From assembly GCA_026225945.1 (NCBI GenBank), contig JAMJFZ010000289.1, positions 3,408,501 through 3,472,500 on the forward strand: a DNA stretch of 64,000 nt, in the 5' to 3' direction. The stretch's first letter is position 1; each line of letters opens with the position of its first letter. The notes beneath the pieces were generated by a model. That model searched no databases. It saw only the letters and a program-made list of their open reading frames with translations, and was not told the DNA's origin. Source of the DNA: Cricetomys ansorgei (taxonomy: Eukaryota > Chordata > Mammalia > Rodentia > Nesomyidae). This document shows positions 12,090-24,204 of this stretch, piece after piece. The position numbers and the translations under genes were made by a program.

Positions 12090-12262
12090 ATTCCTTTTTA
12101 AATTTATTTTACTTTTATATAAAATATAATTATATCATTTACTCCTCTATCTCCTACCTCTAAACACTACCATATTCTTCTTTTTAAATTCATGGCCTCT
12201 ATTGTTTTTATTATCACATATATTTATGTAAATATTATATATATAATATATTTATATATGTA
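12090..12262 (-). mobile_element. L1 3' UTR fragment, antisense
   Basis: 'taaatttattttacttttat', 'attatatcatttactcctct', 'cctctaaacactaccatatt' and 'aaattcatggcctctattgt' follow the reverse complement of the last 170 bp of a rodent L1 3' UTR in the right order. Confidence 0.72.
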
Positions 12263-12328
12263 CAAAATATATATTTTATATGTTATAAAATATATACTAT
12301 ACACACACACACACACATACACACACAG
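12215..12328. repeat. TATA-rich and CA simple repeat
   Basis: AT-rich stretch running into CA repeats at 12301-12328. It probably grew from the TATA-rich part of the adjoining L1 3' UTR. Confidence 0.85.
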
Positions 12329-12334
12329 AGAAAA

Positions 12335-13810
12335 CAATCAGGAAATAAACAATATAGCCATATGAATTCACTTGGTGTCACTTAAATGTATATGGTTTTA
12401 AGTCTGAAGCTATCTAAAATAATGAATGAACAGTGATATCTTTTCATCTAGTCTGTCTGTCCAAATCCCAGGAGTACAGGATATTGGATATTCTGTTGCA
12501 CAATTCTAGAAATTTATTGATTTAAAGAGGTGAACTGTCTGAACTGGACGGTTAGCACTGAGCCATATCCAGATTCATGGGATTTATAAGTCCAGACACT
12601 TTGCAAGTAAAGTCCTCAAAAATGTAACTGAATAGTAGATTTGTTTCCTTCAATGAGTTCATGACTTTGAGACTGGGTCTGTTAATTTTTTGACATATAT
12701 TATCTGATCCCCCAGCAAACCAATGCACAGTAGTCTAAGATTGAGCATTTTTATTCTTCTATATGTGGAATATTTCTTAATTAATGAAACTAAAACTCCT
12801 GTAATTTGTTTTCTCACAATAAGATGGTCTATCTTTCTTTTTCAACATATCTGTATGGAAAATGACATAGGACTAGAAAATGTCTCTGATGTATTTGTTA
12901 CAACACCCTTTACTTATAGAATTTAAAATTTTTTCAAGAAATTTTAGTACTATCCATTAATAAGAGAGAAGTGCACTTCACCTTGCTTGTTGCTGACAAA
13001 ATATGCTCTATTGATTGAAGCCAGGATGATAACTGACAGCTGATGCCCTGTGATAATACGCTTATGCTGAAACAGTATATGTTTATAAATTTTAATAAGC
13101 ACTCATTAGAAGTTCTTATGACAAATATAACCATTGCATGGCTGACCTCCACATACAATTTTATTTTAAACAATTACTTATCTCTTAAATGCCTTTTTTC
13201 AAAACTCATCATTTTCATCAATGATTCATTAAATAGATACTCTTATTTTGTGTCTGATATACTTCAATACGCAATGGGTATGTCAACTAAAAGCTCTGTT
13301 TATGTGACTTATGCAAACTGAAGGCAGTTCAATAATTTCCCATCATTAGGAAATATAAATATAGCTGCATCACTTCATTCATATTCATTTACTTTTATAA
13401 GCAATGCTGAATGGTAGCTCCTTAGGTCAATGCTATAGCATCCCATTGTATTTGTCTGCTTATGGAAGTCTGTCAATTTTATAGCTCATTCTTTTGTAAA
13501 CCAGAAGATTCAGTTATTTGTGGCTATTTTTCATAGATGAAATATGTATTACTGACCCCTATTTCTAAAACTTTTTTCAATAGCATTTTGTTTTCTTATA
13601 TTTATCCTTTTCATTGTCACTATATTCCTCTCGTTCTGCTCTTATTTCAAAACCAATCTCAAACCTGGGCACTTTTTTTCTTCTGAGGTTTTAACTGACT
13701 TCCCAGATGTCACAAATGCTGTTTTTACAATTTACTTTTAATCTTCTATGTTGTTTTTTGGCCTTTGCTTTTAATTTAGAAAGCATTTTGATGTACATTT
13801 TTATTTTTGG
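12335..13810. other. Unique AT-rich sequence
   Basis: No repeat could be assigned with confidence. Short frames (60-92 codons) on both strands have no recognisable content. Confidence 0.45.
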
Positions 13811-13812
13811 AA

Positions 13813-13814
<2 letters not shown>

Positions 13815-13863
<49 letters not shown>
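13815..13863. repeat. (GT)24 microsatellite
   Basis: Nearly pure GT dinucleotide array. Frames crossing it translate to valine-cysteine or histidine-threonine runs and are not genes. Confidence 0.98.
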
Positions 13864-13864
<1 letters not shown>

Positions 13865-14129
13865 TTTCCAAGTTCTTTGCAGAGTGATACACATGCCTGG
13901 CTTTTATACAGTCCTCTACTTGTTGATTCCTGTGTTTGTGACACAGTAGAGTTATGTTTTGAATGGTAACTACTATCTTCTTTTAGCAAATATTCTAAAA
14001 TAAGTACATAGAATAACATGATTTGCAGGTGCAAAATAAAATGAACCTACACAGACACATGCTTACATGTGTGTGCACACACTGGTGCACCACACACATA
14101 CACACACACAATTATCTGAAATTCACTCA

Positions 14130-14958
14130 TGATCTTCTGGGATCATCCAAAGGGCTTGGGTCACTTCTCTGGCTCTACCCTCAACAGCACATACAGTTTG
14201 TCCTCCAGGCTCTGACTAGATCCCGTCCACTGCTGCTGCTGCTCTTAGTAGACTTCCCATGGTACTGGCATCTTCAGAACACTGGAATCTTGCTGCAGCT
14301 AGGCTACACTTTCACCAACAGCCTCTCCTGGGCTCTCTTTAAGATGCCAAGGCTAGGCTTCACTACATGACCCCTTCAATCTTTGCCTTTAACTGCTACT
14401 GAGGCTGTGCCTTCACCAATGGCCTTTCCTGACCTCTTGCAGTACCAAGCCTCAGCTGCTCTCCATGAACCCTTCATGTCTTCAAAACCAGCCCACTTGC
14501 GTGACTCTTAGTGTTCCAATTTTGACTACCATTATGAGATACAAACTTGGCCAGTTTGGAAGACAGCTTTTGTGTGCTGACCCTGAGGAAACATTTTCCA
14601 TATTTTAAGATACAGTCTGGTTTGCAAGAAAAGCAACCAGTAACCTTGTCTTTAAGAAGTGTTCCCTCATGATGTGGAGTTCTCAACACCATGACAAATT
14701 TGTCTTGTCAGGACCACCTCACATCACCAGTATCTTGACAGGTTTGCAGAAAACAAAACAAAACAGTCTCTGTGAGGTCTGGAGTTTCTTTTTCTTCTTC
14801 CCTGTCTCCATGTTAGATTACCTTAGATGATGTCTAGCCACACAGTGCAGGTGCCATTTGTAATAGTATGCCTGTTGTGGTGGTTCACCAAGGAAGAGAC
14901 ATGTAAGTGCAATCTGAGCCAGACCTCAGCAGAAGAACCCTAAATGTCCCAGCTCAGG

Positions 14959-14992
<34 letters not shown>

Positions 14993-15012
14993 TGTTTTTA
15001 TGTAGATCTCCT
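14130..15012. mobile_element. Rodent interspersed repeat, class not resolved
   Basis: Runs such as 'cacttctctggctctaccct', 'ttcccatggtactggcatct', 'cttcaccaatggcctttcct' and 'cctcagctgctctccatgaa' are familiar from a dispersed repeat common in mouse DNA. I cannot say whether it is ERV-internal or otherwise derived, nor give its sense strand. A 115-codon frame at its left edge (14023-14370) is not a gene. The right end is T-rich (about 14957-15000). Confidence 0.6.
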
Positions 15013-15189
15013 CAGGTGTTCTAGTGATAGCATCTGCAGATCCTGAGCAGTATAACATCACCCACATTAATCCAACACCTGCAGCCAATACAAGATGCAA
15101 GACCGAGGCATACCCTCCTCACCCAACAGTTCACAAAATAACAATCTTAAACATAACTAAAAATAAGCTTCTACAGCATGTCCCCTAAA

Positions 15190-15643
15190 AACCTTTTCTT
15201 AGAATATTTGTTGATTTGAAGCACAGAATTATTCTAAGCTGTTATTATCTAAAATTTTAAATTACTTCTCTTGGTCCTTTATTGTAATTGTAATTGTGTG
15301 TGGTCTATGAGTCTGTATACACATAGCATTACGATATAGAAATGTTTACTTTGACATTTTTACTCAAAAGTCAGAGGTCTGAGGCATGTGTCAACATTCT
15401 GAAATGGCAATCCCATTTTCAATGCAGCAATGAACCTTCCGTTTTCAAGCTTCTACACATTCATATTAAAACAGTGTTCCAACATTATCATCTTAAATTA
15501 TTTTTGTTATATTCTTCTCTGTCTCTGGTTATTTAAATATTTTCATTCTACCTAAATCATAGCATTTATTAAACCTTACATTCAGAGTACATCCTTTGAG
15601 AAATTCATCCAGTTCTTTAAATTAATATTCATTTTGCTAACAG

Positions 15644-15645
<2 letters not shown>
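15190..15645. other. Unique AT-rich sequence, nothing recognised
   Basis: No gene or repeat signature. Confidence 0.45.

Positions 15646-15678
<33 letters not shown>
15646..15678. repeat. (GT)16 microsatellite
   Basis: Pure GT array. Confidence 0.97.
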
Positions 15679-15679
<1 letters not shown>

Positions 15680-15689
15680 CAAAATTAGA

Positions 15690-16445
15690 ATGATATTAAT
15701 ATATATCAATAATTCAAAAATTTTATGCACACATATAATGTATATTGATCATATTCTGTTTCTTACCCTTCAACTATCCTCAGAATTCCTCCACACATTT
15801 CACTCCCAATTTTCTAATATTGGTCTAACTAGATTTGCCCCTATCCTGTCCTATTCTCGCCTACTGGGTAATTATCTGTCTCATAGCAATGCAGATGTCC
15901 TCATGAATTTTGGACAGGTTCCCCCAGGTCCTTGTCTAATTCTAACTTAGGGGTTACCATGACTCCTATTCATCAATTTTCTGTTACTGATATTAACAGA
16001 CTAACAGTTTGACAATGTTTCATCTTATTTTTAAGTTATTTTTTATATATATTTGCAATGCATTTAAATGGAATAGAGTGAAGTATTTCAGAACAAGTAT
16101 ACAAGGTACACTGATCATATATAGAGCTCTACCTCTACCATGACTTCCCAACATCTATTAATTGCTAATTCATGGTCACCATGACATTTTTATCCTCTAG
16201 TTGTGAGAGAGAATTTAATGCTATTATGTTTTATTATTTGTCCTCATACTTTTAGCAAAATGCATTCCATCCATTTTGTTACAAATATGAGGTTACATTC
16301 CTCTTTATGAAGAATAATATATTACAAATATAATAAATTCTGACTTCTCATCCATTCAACAACCTATGAGTACTTAGTTTGCTTTTATATCTTAGCTATA
16401 ATTTTACGTGTTGTAGAAGTAAGTGCATATCATAGATGATGTCAT
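15690..16445 (-). mobile_element. Probable old L1 fragments, antisense
   Basis: The best part is 16250-16440: 'aaatgcattccatccatttt', 'cctctttatgaagaataata' and 'catccattcaacaacctatg' follow the antisense order of the L1 ORF2/3' UTR junction of old mammalian L1. The left part (15,690-16,240) is only suggestive. Confidence 0.45.
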
Positions 16446-16855
16446 TTCCTGTAGAGTATCTCTAGATACCACAGGGAAATTTTAATTAGATGGAACAACT
16501 ACCAAAAACTACTATTTGCTATACAGAAAGAGAAATATAAAGGACATTATTTACATAAACAAGGGTCAACTATGAAAAAATGTGATTTCACAGTTTTCTA
16601 TGTATTTTTGTGTTTCATACCTTATGTTAATAATACTGAAACCATAAAACCTATGTACAAATGACGCATATTCCAACTAAAATGAAATGAAGGTTCCTCT
16701 CTTCTATTGAGAAAATGACAAATTTGGGAGAGTTCTCTATTTTTGAAAACTTTTTCTAATGTTTGAGCAAAAGATATGAAATTAGAAAATTTCAATGAAA
16801 GTATAAACAGCAAATATTCATGATAATAGAAAATATATGTATATATGTGCGTGTT
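16446..16855. other. Unique AT-rich sequence, nothing recognised
   Basis: No gene or repeat signature. Confidence 0.45.
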
Positions 16856-16857
16856 TC

Positions 16858-17612
16858 CCCAGTTTTAGTCCTGGAACCCTAGAGTGTTTTTGCTTCTGTA
16901 CAACCTAATCTGAAGTCTGGGACTGGAAGATTTCAGCCTTGATACAATCTAGAACATATAAGCCTCCAAGACTTACTACTGATTGAGCCACTCTGACTAG
17001 CTCCTTCTGAACTCAGAGCTGTAATGATCTCAACTGTCTCTTCTGGATCAATTCACTGGCTGTTTGGCTCAAACTCTTCTCCAAGCTGACTGGTTCAAAT
17101 TGATCTTCTGAGCCAGCTGGCTGTTTCTGACTGAACTCTTCTGACCCTGGCTGACTCCCATAACTTCTTTAGTTGAATTGCTCTGCTTGATTTCAAACTG
17201 ACTCAATCTGAAACTGACTTTTGCTGAACTATACTTGTGTTTCTGCCTCAGACGCCTCAGACGCCTCAGATTGCCCCAGACTGTCTCAGACTGTCTCTGT
17301 AACTGACTGCTTGACTCTTGAGCTGAAAGCTTGCTTTTATATACTGAGAGTTGGCTGTGTCTTCACTTTCACTTACTTTGGTATCTCTTCCTCTGATTTG
17401 TCACTTGCTTACTCTTTACTCTGATTCTTCTCAGACATCACTTCTTGTATGACAGACTCTTTCTGAGCTCAACTTCCTGTCTATGCTTCTACTTGATTTT
17501 CTCTTGGAGAGTAAAGGCTTGAGCTACCTCTGGCTTCTGAATACTGGGATTAAAGATATGTACTAACATTTCTTCCACCCTAGAGCAGCCATTCTGCTGG
17601 ATTAAAAGATAA
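16858..17612 (-). mobile_element. AGTCAG-rich LTR-like element, copy 1 (antisense)
   Basis: The plus strand is dense in CTGACT/TTCTGA words: 'gactagctccttctgaactc', 'caaactcttctccaagctga', 'tctgagccagctggctgttt'. These are the reverse complements of words in the copies at 34.7, 57.4 and 60.2 kb. The far end has a SINE-like module, 'gaatactgggattaaagata', matching the 'cacctttaaccccagtattc' module of the 34.7-kb copy. The family is LTR-like because two other copies have AATAAA near the same end. It may correspond to the rodent RMER17 group, but that name is a guess from memory. Confidence 0.7.
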
Positions 17613-17844
17613 GTATTCCTCTACAGATTTTACTGTGAATTTGATTTACTGAAATATGATAGAATTTAATATTTGCCTTCTCTTTTGATTTATGAAACTG
17701 AACATTTTTTTCAAAACTACTGCAATCAAGAAATATTAGGTATGAAAAACGACATATATACATATTATTAAATGTTTATATGGTACTATATATTGTATGA
17801 GTATTTATTAGGAGTCCATAGTGTATAAATACATATATAACTTT

Positions 17845-18057
17845 GAGACTAGAGAAATAATTCACCAGTTAACAGCACTGGCTTCTTTTCCAGAGGATCC
17901 AGGTTTGGTTTCCAACACACATGGAGGCTCACAACTTCTGTGTGACTCCAGTTCCATGGGATGCTAGACTCTTTTGACCTCTGTAGGTAGCATAGATATA
18001 CATTATAAATGTACTTACATGCAGGCTTACACATATGCACATAAAAAGAAATAAATA
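17845..18057 (+). mobile_element. B3/B2-type SINE
   Basis: 'gagactagagaaataattca', 'ccagaggatccaggtttggt', 'cacatggaggctcacaactt', 'gactccagttccatgggatg' and an 'aaaaagaaataaa' tail give a full-length B3-type SINE in the sense direction. Confidence 0.9.
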
Positions 18058-18329
18058 GTTCTTAAAAATGAATGAATAACTGCAATGTAAAAACATTCAT
18101 ATTTAGATAGATTAACTATGATCTTTTATTTACTTGATGGTGCTCAAAGTTATTTTAGATGCTTTATGTAATCAAAGATAAAACTTAACATGTAATTTAG
18201 AGTGTATTTGTACTTAGCTTTCATATATTAAGTCAATATAAGTAATGTATAAATGAAGCAGGAAAGCATATAATACAAAATTATTTTTGTTTTCTTTAAT
18301 TTTTAATTTTTCTTTTCCATTTTTTCACT

Positions 18330-18487
18330 TTGAAGTACTGATAATTGAACTGAGGTTCTTACATGTGTGTCACAACATTCTTCCATTAAGCTACGTTTCC
18401 AGCTCTATTTTATTCCTATTTTGAGAGAAGAGCTCACTAAGTTGCTGTGACTGGCTTTGAACTTTGAATCTTCTAGACTCTAGACTT
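18330..18487 (-). mobile_element. B4-type SINE (ID-like plus B1-like), antisense
   Basis: 'tgataattgaactgaggttc' and 'cttccattaagctacgtttc' resemble the antisense ID/tRNA-like half; 'gagctcactaagttgctgtg' and 'actggctttgaactttgaat' resemble the antisense B1 half. The order fits a B4 composite SINE. Confidence 0.8.
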
Positions 18488-18489
18488 TT

Positions 18490-19565
18490 AGAAATTTTGC
18501 TCTATCTATGACAAATAAAACTCCCGGTAAAATATTTTACTCTGATAAAGGATTTTCTATGAACTAGGTCTAACCTTCAGCTTGGTGCTCTGTAACATAA
18601 CTATTGCTATATGATTTGAGGCTCTGGCTTTAAATATGAATCATTAAAGAAGAGGAAAGTAGACCTTAGTTTTAGATTTGGCATTTCAAATTTTTTATTA
18701 CTTAAAATTAGATACAGCTCTGAGGCATACTGAACTAATGAAAATAAGATAGTTATTATGAATATGCTTAAAGTCTCAAGAATATTGTAACTCAGCTTCT
18801 CCTTCAAAAACTTACATTCTACTTTAGAAAGTTCATGTTCCTTTCATTCCTTCATTATTAAAGGAAAAATTCTATTAGTAATCTAATAATGATACAAGTA
18901 AAACATTCCAGACATTGAATAACTTCACCACTTTCACTTCACAGTAGAGTTCAGCATAACTATTTGAAAAGTACATGCAGGATACTAAATTACCCAAGTT
19001 TTGATGAGAAACAGTGAATAAAAAATTATTATGCAGCAGTATATATCATAAATTCTTAGACACACAAATTTTCAAGCTGAAGTTATGCTTAGTTTTCACA
19101 ATAAAATATTTAAAAGTTAATATAGGATTGAGTACAGTGGAGATATAAAAATTGGACATATGTTACTTGGAAATGCTTCATGTGGTGTCTCCTTGCTCAT
19201 CAGTTTCAGACTCACAAACTAATTTCCACATCTTCTTACTTTTGCTGTATGTATTTTCTTGAAAGGCATTCACTACAGTTAAGATAATTGCAAACTGTTT
19301 TCAAAACTAATAATTCGCAGTTGTGGATTATTTCATTGCGTTATAATTAAAATGGGTTTTTTTCATATGTAATGAAATAAACCTCCTATGCAAAAATAGA
19401 ACTATTAAGATACGACTTATTTGAGTTTGTGTTTTTATTTAACTTGAGCTAGTTAGTGAAATTATTTTATACCTACTTAAATGGGTACAAACTTATAAAT
19501 TAGGTTATTTTGAATATTTTGTGTATATTTTGCCCCTATGATACTATAATAGTACTTTCTTTATA
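18490..19565. other. Unique AT-rich sequence
   Basis: About 1 kb with no repeat family or exon recognised. Confidence 0.5.
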
Positions 19566-19569
19566 CAAT

Positions 19570-21603
19570 ATATTTTGATGGAATTCCTTCTTTCTTACTC
19601 CTCCAAGATCCTTCCCGGCTCCCTCCCATCCAACTTCAGGTTCTTTTTCTCTTAGGAAAACATCAAATCTAAACAAGAAAATAACAAAAATTTACCAAAA
19701 AAAAAAAAAAAAAAAAAAAACATTAACACAAACACACAGAGGAGAGAAAGAGAGAGAGAGACAGAAAGAGAGAGAGTCAATTTTGTGTTGGCTGAAGCTT
19801 GACCTGATGTGTGCTTGATATACCCAATGTTACTCCAGTGGAGAAGACTGGCATTTCCTTTCCTGTCAGGTATCATTTACAAATAGACTTTTTGAGGAGT
19901 GAGATTTTTGTGACCACTTCTCCTTGTCTCAACTGGTTCTTCATCTGGCTTGTTTCTGGAAGATGTTGTTTTCTTTGAATCATACATCTCCTCTGGTTCA
20001 TTCAGTCTTTCTGAATAGATTCCTGAGCCTTGTGGGAATAGGGTTTAATAAAAACTCATTTATGATTAAGTGCTCCATAGTCTCTCACTCTCTACACATT
20101 CTCCATTTGTGGGTGCTTGTTAATTTCCAACTACTGCATGGAGCTTTGGATAAGTGTTGAGTCATTCATTGATATGGGTATAGAAATATGCAAATGGGAG
20201 TAATTTTATTGCTATGTTTATAGCAATATAGAGTAATAGTAGTTGGTTTTCCTTTAGGACCTATGTCATAACCACACTCAGATTCTTGATCACTTTTTCA
20301 TGGAGTTGACCCCAATTTAAATGAAAAGATGGTTTGTCAACTCCCATAAAATTTGTGCCTCCATTGTATCAGATATATCTTGCAGGCAGGACACTATTGT
20401 TAGTTTCGTAGCTGGGTAATAATGATGACTACTTTTCTTCAGCTACTCTTCTTTGTCATTGTATCTTCCAGCATCATGAATGCTAGTCAATATGGAAAAA
20501 TCTTTTAGTTGAACACCAGCTAAATTTCTCCCTACTCAATAACATAAACACATGGTTATAGGACTGTCAGACTGCAGATGGCAAACAATAGCATTGGCAT
20601 TTGCCTAAAATCTTTGGAGGATTTATTTGGGTCTCTTTTAGCCTATGTAACTCATTCCAGGCACTATGAGCTGTATTTGGTAGCAATCATGTCTAATCAG
20701 GGCATTGTCTACCCTATTGTATGGTAGCTACACTTCCATTTGGCTTTTCAAAAGCCTGTTTTGTTTTGTTTTTTGTTAGTTATACCTTCCCATATTCTCT
20801 CCTTACCCACCAGTCCTTCCATCGCCCTTCCATTTGATTCTCATATTCTAGTTTCCCCCATTTATCCCTTTATAATACTATAATTCTGTTTCCCATTTCT
20901 TGCAAGCTTCTTCCTCTACCCTTGCCTTTTATTACCTAACTGCTATAGTGATTTTAAATAAAAAAATAAAATACATATCTAAAGCGAATACTAAAATGTA
21001 TGAGAAAAAGTGCACCATTTGTAACCCAGCTGGGTCCAGATTACTTCACATCAGATGGTATTCTGTAGCTCTATACATTTATCTGTAAATTTCATAAATT
21101 TATTTTTCTTTATACAGTGGAATAATATTCCATTGTGTAAATTGCCACATTTTCTTATGTATTCACCAACTGATGATCATCTGGGCTGTTTCTTTTTTTC
21201 TGGCTATTAAGGACTGAGCAGAAATGAACCTGTATTAGCAAATATCTCTGTAGTTAGTGACAGAGTCCTTTGGGTATATACACAATAGTGGTATAGGTGG
21301 ATCATTCGGTAGATCTCTTTGGTAGACCTATTTTTTATCATTTTGAGGAACTTCCATACAGATTTTCAAACTGGCTATTTTTTTTCAAACTGGCTATACC
21401 AGTTTGCCCTTCTACCAGCAATTAAAAAGTGTTCTTTCTCTGGATCCTTGCTGGCATCTGCTGTCCTATGTTTTATTACTCTTAGCCATTCTAACTAAAG
21501 TAGGACAAAATTTCAAAGAAGTTGTTATTTGCATTTCCCGCATGGCTAAGCAGGTTGGGCACTTTTAACAGGATTATTTATTGTCCTAATAGTTATTCAG
21601 ATT

Positions 21604-21655
<52 letters not shown>

Positions 21656-22082
21656 TTGGGTGTTTTATGCATATTTTGGATACTAATCCTCTTTCAGTTG
21701 TATAATTGGTAAAATTGTTGTCCCCATTCCTTTGGCTCCTACTTTGCTTGAAGAGTGGTGTCCTTGCAGTAGAAACACTTTCTAGATTCCTGAGGTCCAT
21801 GTAATAACTGATAGTCTTAATGCCTACATAATTGGGATGCTGTTCAGAAAGTGATTTCTTGTGCTACGGACTTAAATCCAATTCCTTACTTTTTCCACTA
21901 TCAGATACAGGTCATCTGGCCCTACTTAATTCCTTGATTCATTTTGAGTGGAGATTTGTTCAGCATGATAAATATAGACACATTTTCATTATTCTACGTG
22001 TAGGTATCCAATTTGACCAATACAAGTTCTTGAAGGTTATATCTTCTCTACATTGTAAATTTTTGGCTTCTTAGAATGATAA
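19570..22082 (-). mobile_element. L1 (Lx-type) 3' UTR and ORF2 3' part, antisense
   Basis: From low to high coordinate the plus strand reads antisense 3' UTR ('gatccttcccggctccctcc', 'ttttgtgttggctgaagctt', 'cagtggagaagactggcatt', 'ctgagccttgtgggaatagg', 'ctctcactctctacacattc') and then the ORF2/3' UTR junction ('tggaataatattccattgtg', 'gagtcctttgggtatataca', 'gccattctaactaaagtagg'). An A-run (19701-19720), a GA tract (19740-19777) and a GT array (21609-21653) lie inside. Frames are full of stops, so it is a dead copy. Confidence 0.92.
21609..21653. repeat. (GT)22 microsatellite inside L1
   Basis: Pure GT array inside the antisense L1. Confidence 0.97.
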
Positions 22083-22084
22083 GA

Positions 22085-22318
22085 CAACTAAACTAGATCA
22101 AATTGATACAAATACGAAATGAAGAGGTTAAAGCATCCTTATATGCAGATATGATTTTATACATAAAGGACCATAAAAGCTCCACTGTGAACTTCTACAC
22201 AAAAGAGTAATATTCTGAAAAAAAGTAGAAAGTAAGTATTTAAAAGTATCATTAAAGTCAAAGGCATATCAGAATAATTCTAACTAATCAAGAGAAAGAT
22301 TATATTATAAAAAAATCA
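22085..22318 (+). mobile_element. L1 ORF2 reverse-transcriptase segment, inverted
   Basis: 'cttatatgcagatatgattt' then 'tatacataaaggaccataaa' and 'gaacttctacac' follow the sense order of the L1 ORF2 passage around the reverse-transcriptase catalytic motif. The L1 pieces on both sides (19570-22082 and 22320-22985) are antisense, so this segment is inverted relative to them. It is frameshifted and non-functional. Confidence 0.75.
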
Positions 22319-22319
22319 G

Positions 22320-22985
22320 CTAATTTATTGAATAAAAATGTATTAGATATTGTTATCTTGTTTCTGATTTTAGTAGGATGGCTTTGAATTTGTCTCCATT
22401 AGAATGATGTTAGCTGTATACTTACTGTAGATTTTCTTTAATATGTTGAAATATGTCATTTTATCATTAGTCTATCCTGGGCTTTTTCCTTGGTGGATTC
22501 TAGATATATTCCAAGGCTTTTCTGCATCTCAGAAGATAATCATAAGTTTTTTTGTGTGTTTTAGTCCTGTTTATTAGGTGTATTACATTTATTTAGTTAT
22601 GTATGTTGAACTATCTCTCCATCACTGGCAGGAAGCCCAATTGATCAAGTGGATAAAATTTGTGATATATTTTTTTAAAATTTAATTCATTAGTATTTTG
22701 TTAACAATACTTGTACTTATATTTATAATTAATATTGGTTCATAATTTTCTCTATTTGTTGAGTCTTTGTGTAGTTTTGGTATCATAAAAATGTGGTTCC
22801 AAAAATATTAGTTGGAAATGCTCCTTCAGCTTCTATTCTGCAATTCAATTTGAGGAATATTCGCATTAAATTTTATTTGGATATCTGTTAGAATTCTGCT
22901 GAATCCATCTGGCCCTGCACTGTTTTTGTTATTGTTAGGAAATTTTTAATTGGAGATTCTAATTCACTAGGGGTTATGGGTTGTT
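22320..22985 (-). mobile_element. L1 ORF2 reverse-transcriptase region, antisense
   Basis: 'ggcttttctgcatctcagaa', 'ggaagcccaattgatcaagt', 'tttgttgagtctttgtgtag' and 'gaatccatctggccctgcac' follow the reverse complement of L1 ORF2 upstream of the catalytic motif. It resumes at 23520 after inserted DNA. Confidence 0.88.
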
Positions 22986-22992
22986 TTTTTAT

Positions 22993-23262
22993 AGAATAAA
23001 GGCTTTATTCAGGCTTACAATTTCATAAGAAGAGTTGATAATGAGGGAAACATGGCAACAGAAACACAGTTCACACCTCAACCACACAGAGAATCAAAGA
23101 TGGAACTCGAAGAGGGAGAGGGTATCAACTCTCAACTTGTCCCAGCCTCCAGCAAAGCTGCATCTTATAATTGTTCCAAAACAGCCTGGGGGCTAAGAAT
23201 TAAAATACAATGCCTATGGGAATATTCTCATGCAAACCACCACATTCTCATCCTTTATCCAA
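22993..23262 (-). mobile_element. MaLR-like LTR fragment inserted in L1
   Basis: 'ataaaggctttattcaggct' at one end and 'cctatgggaatattctcatg' plus 'caaaccaccaca' at the other match a variant of the TGT...ACA repeat common in rodent DNA. It splits the antisense L1. Sense is inferred from the copy at 61.5 kb. Confidence 0.6.
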
Positions 23263-23279
23263 GCTCCATTTAGCAGACT

Positions 23280-23440
23280 CAGGATAATGGGGATGAGGGG
23301 AAGGAATCAGAGAAGGAAGAAGAGAAGCAAAAGATAGAAAAAGGACAGGAAGATGAAGTCCATTCCATTAGAATACAAGAATACAAGAGATAGACAGCAG
23401 AGAATGTGGTACCAAGAAAGAATCTGAACATCTTGTCATT
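23280..23440. repeat. Purine-rich (AG/GAA) tract
   Basis: 'ggggatgaggggaaggaatc' through 'aaaaggacaggaagatgaag' is strongly purine-biased on the plus strand. It is part of the DNA inserted between the two L1 segments. Confidence 0.5.
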
Positions 23441-23446
23441 CAGACT

Positions 23447-23518
23447 ACTACAGAGTGAGTTCCAAGACAGCCAGAGTTACCACAGAGAAACCCTGTCTTG
23501 AAAACACCAAAAAAAAAG
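23447..23518 (+). mobile_element. B1 SINE 3' half
   Basis: 'acagagtgagttccaagaca', 'gccagagttaccacagagaa' and 'accctgtcttg' plus an A-rich tail; the 5' half is missing. Confidence 0.9.
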
Positions 23519-23519
23519 T

Positions 23520-23768
23520 TCTTTTCTCCTTTTAATTGTATATTTTATCTTAATTTAACTCTCTGTAGGTCATATATATCCAGAGATATTTATGGTTTGG
23601 TTAAGTACAGATTTTTAAATATATATTTATGAATCTCTTAATTTTTATGTTGTGTGTTGTTATGTCTCTATTCATCGCTGATGTTATTATTCGTTACTTT
23701 TAAACTATATTCCAGTTTTAGTACTTAATTTCTGCTATTTAGTTCTGATATATTTTATGCTATCCCAG
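23520..23768 (-). mobile_element. L1 ORF2 segment, antisense (continuation)
   Basis: 'gttatgtctctattcatcgc' and the preceding AT-rich run continue the antisense ORF2 order interrupted at 22985, as expected if the DNA between them was inserted later. Confidence 0.65.
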
Positions 23769-24119
23769 TCATACAATGAGGAAAAAGAAACAAATAATGA
23801 AGAAAAGGCTGCTTTACTTTGAGACCAAATATTCTGCCATTTCTTGTTATCCATGTTATTGCCATATACTGTTATTTATTTATACTTGAGATAATATGTA
23901 AAGACATTACATAAGCAGAAAAGTGCCATATGTAAAGAGTAACATTCCACATTCAAAATAGTTAGGACTGAAATTTCTGTTACATTTCTACTCTAGGCTT
24001 TATTTAGACAAATCACACAATTGTCAACCCTGAAGTTCCTCCTATTTCTACATAAAAAGATACTACAGATTTTCTTTGATAATTCCATGTTAAGATTTAA
24101 ATAACTTCTTAGATTTTCT

Positions 24120-24122
24120 TGT

Positions 24123-24191
<69 letters not shown>

Positions 24192-24202
24192 TATATATAT
24201 TT
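24120..24202. repeat. (GT)n(AT)n compound microsatellite
   Basis: GT array running into an AT array with one short interruption. Confidence 0.97.
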
Positions 24203-24204
24203 CA

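Noticed and set aside
13815..13863. CRISPR-like or regulatory array
   Set aside because: A plain GT microsatellite; no repeat-spacer structure. The same holds for the other GT/CA arrays.
14023..14370. 115-codon plus-strand frame as a gene
   Set aside because: It runs from a CA-rich simple repeat into a dispersed repeat; no recognisable domain.
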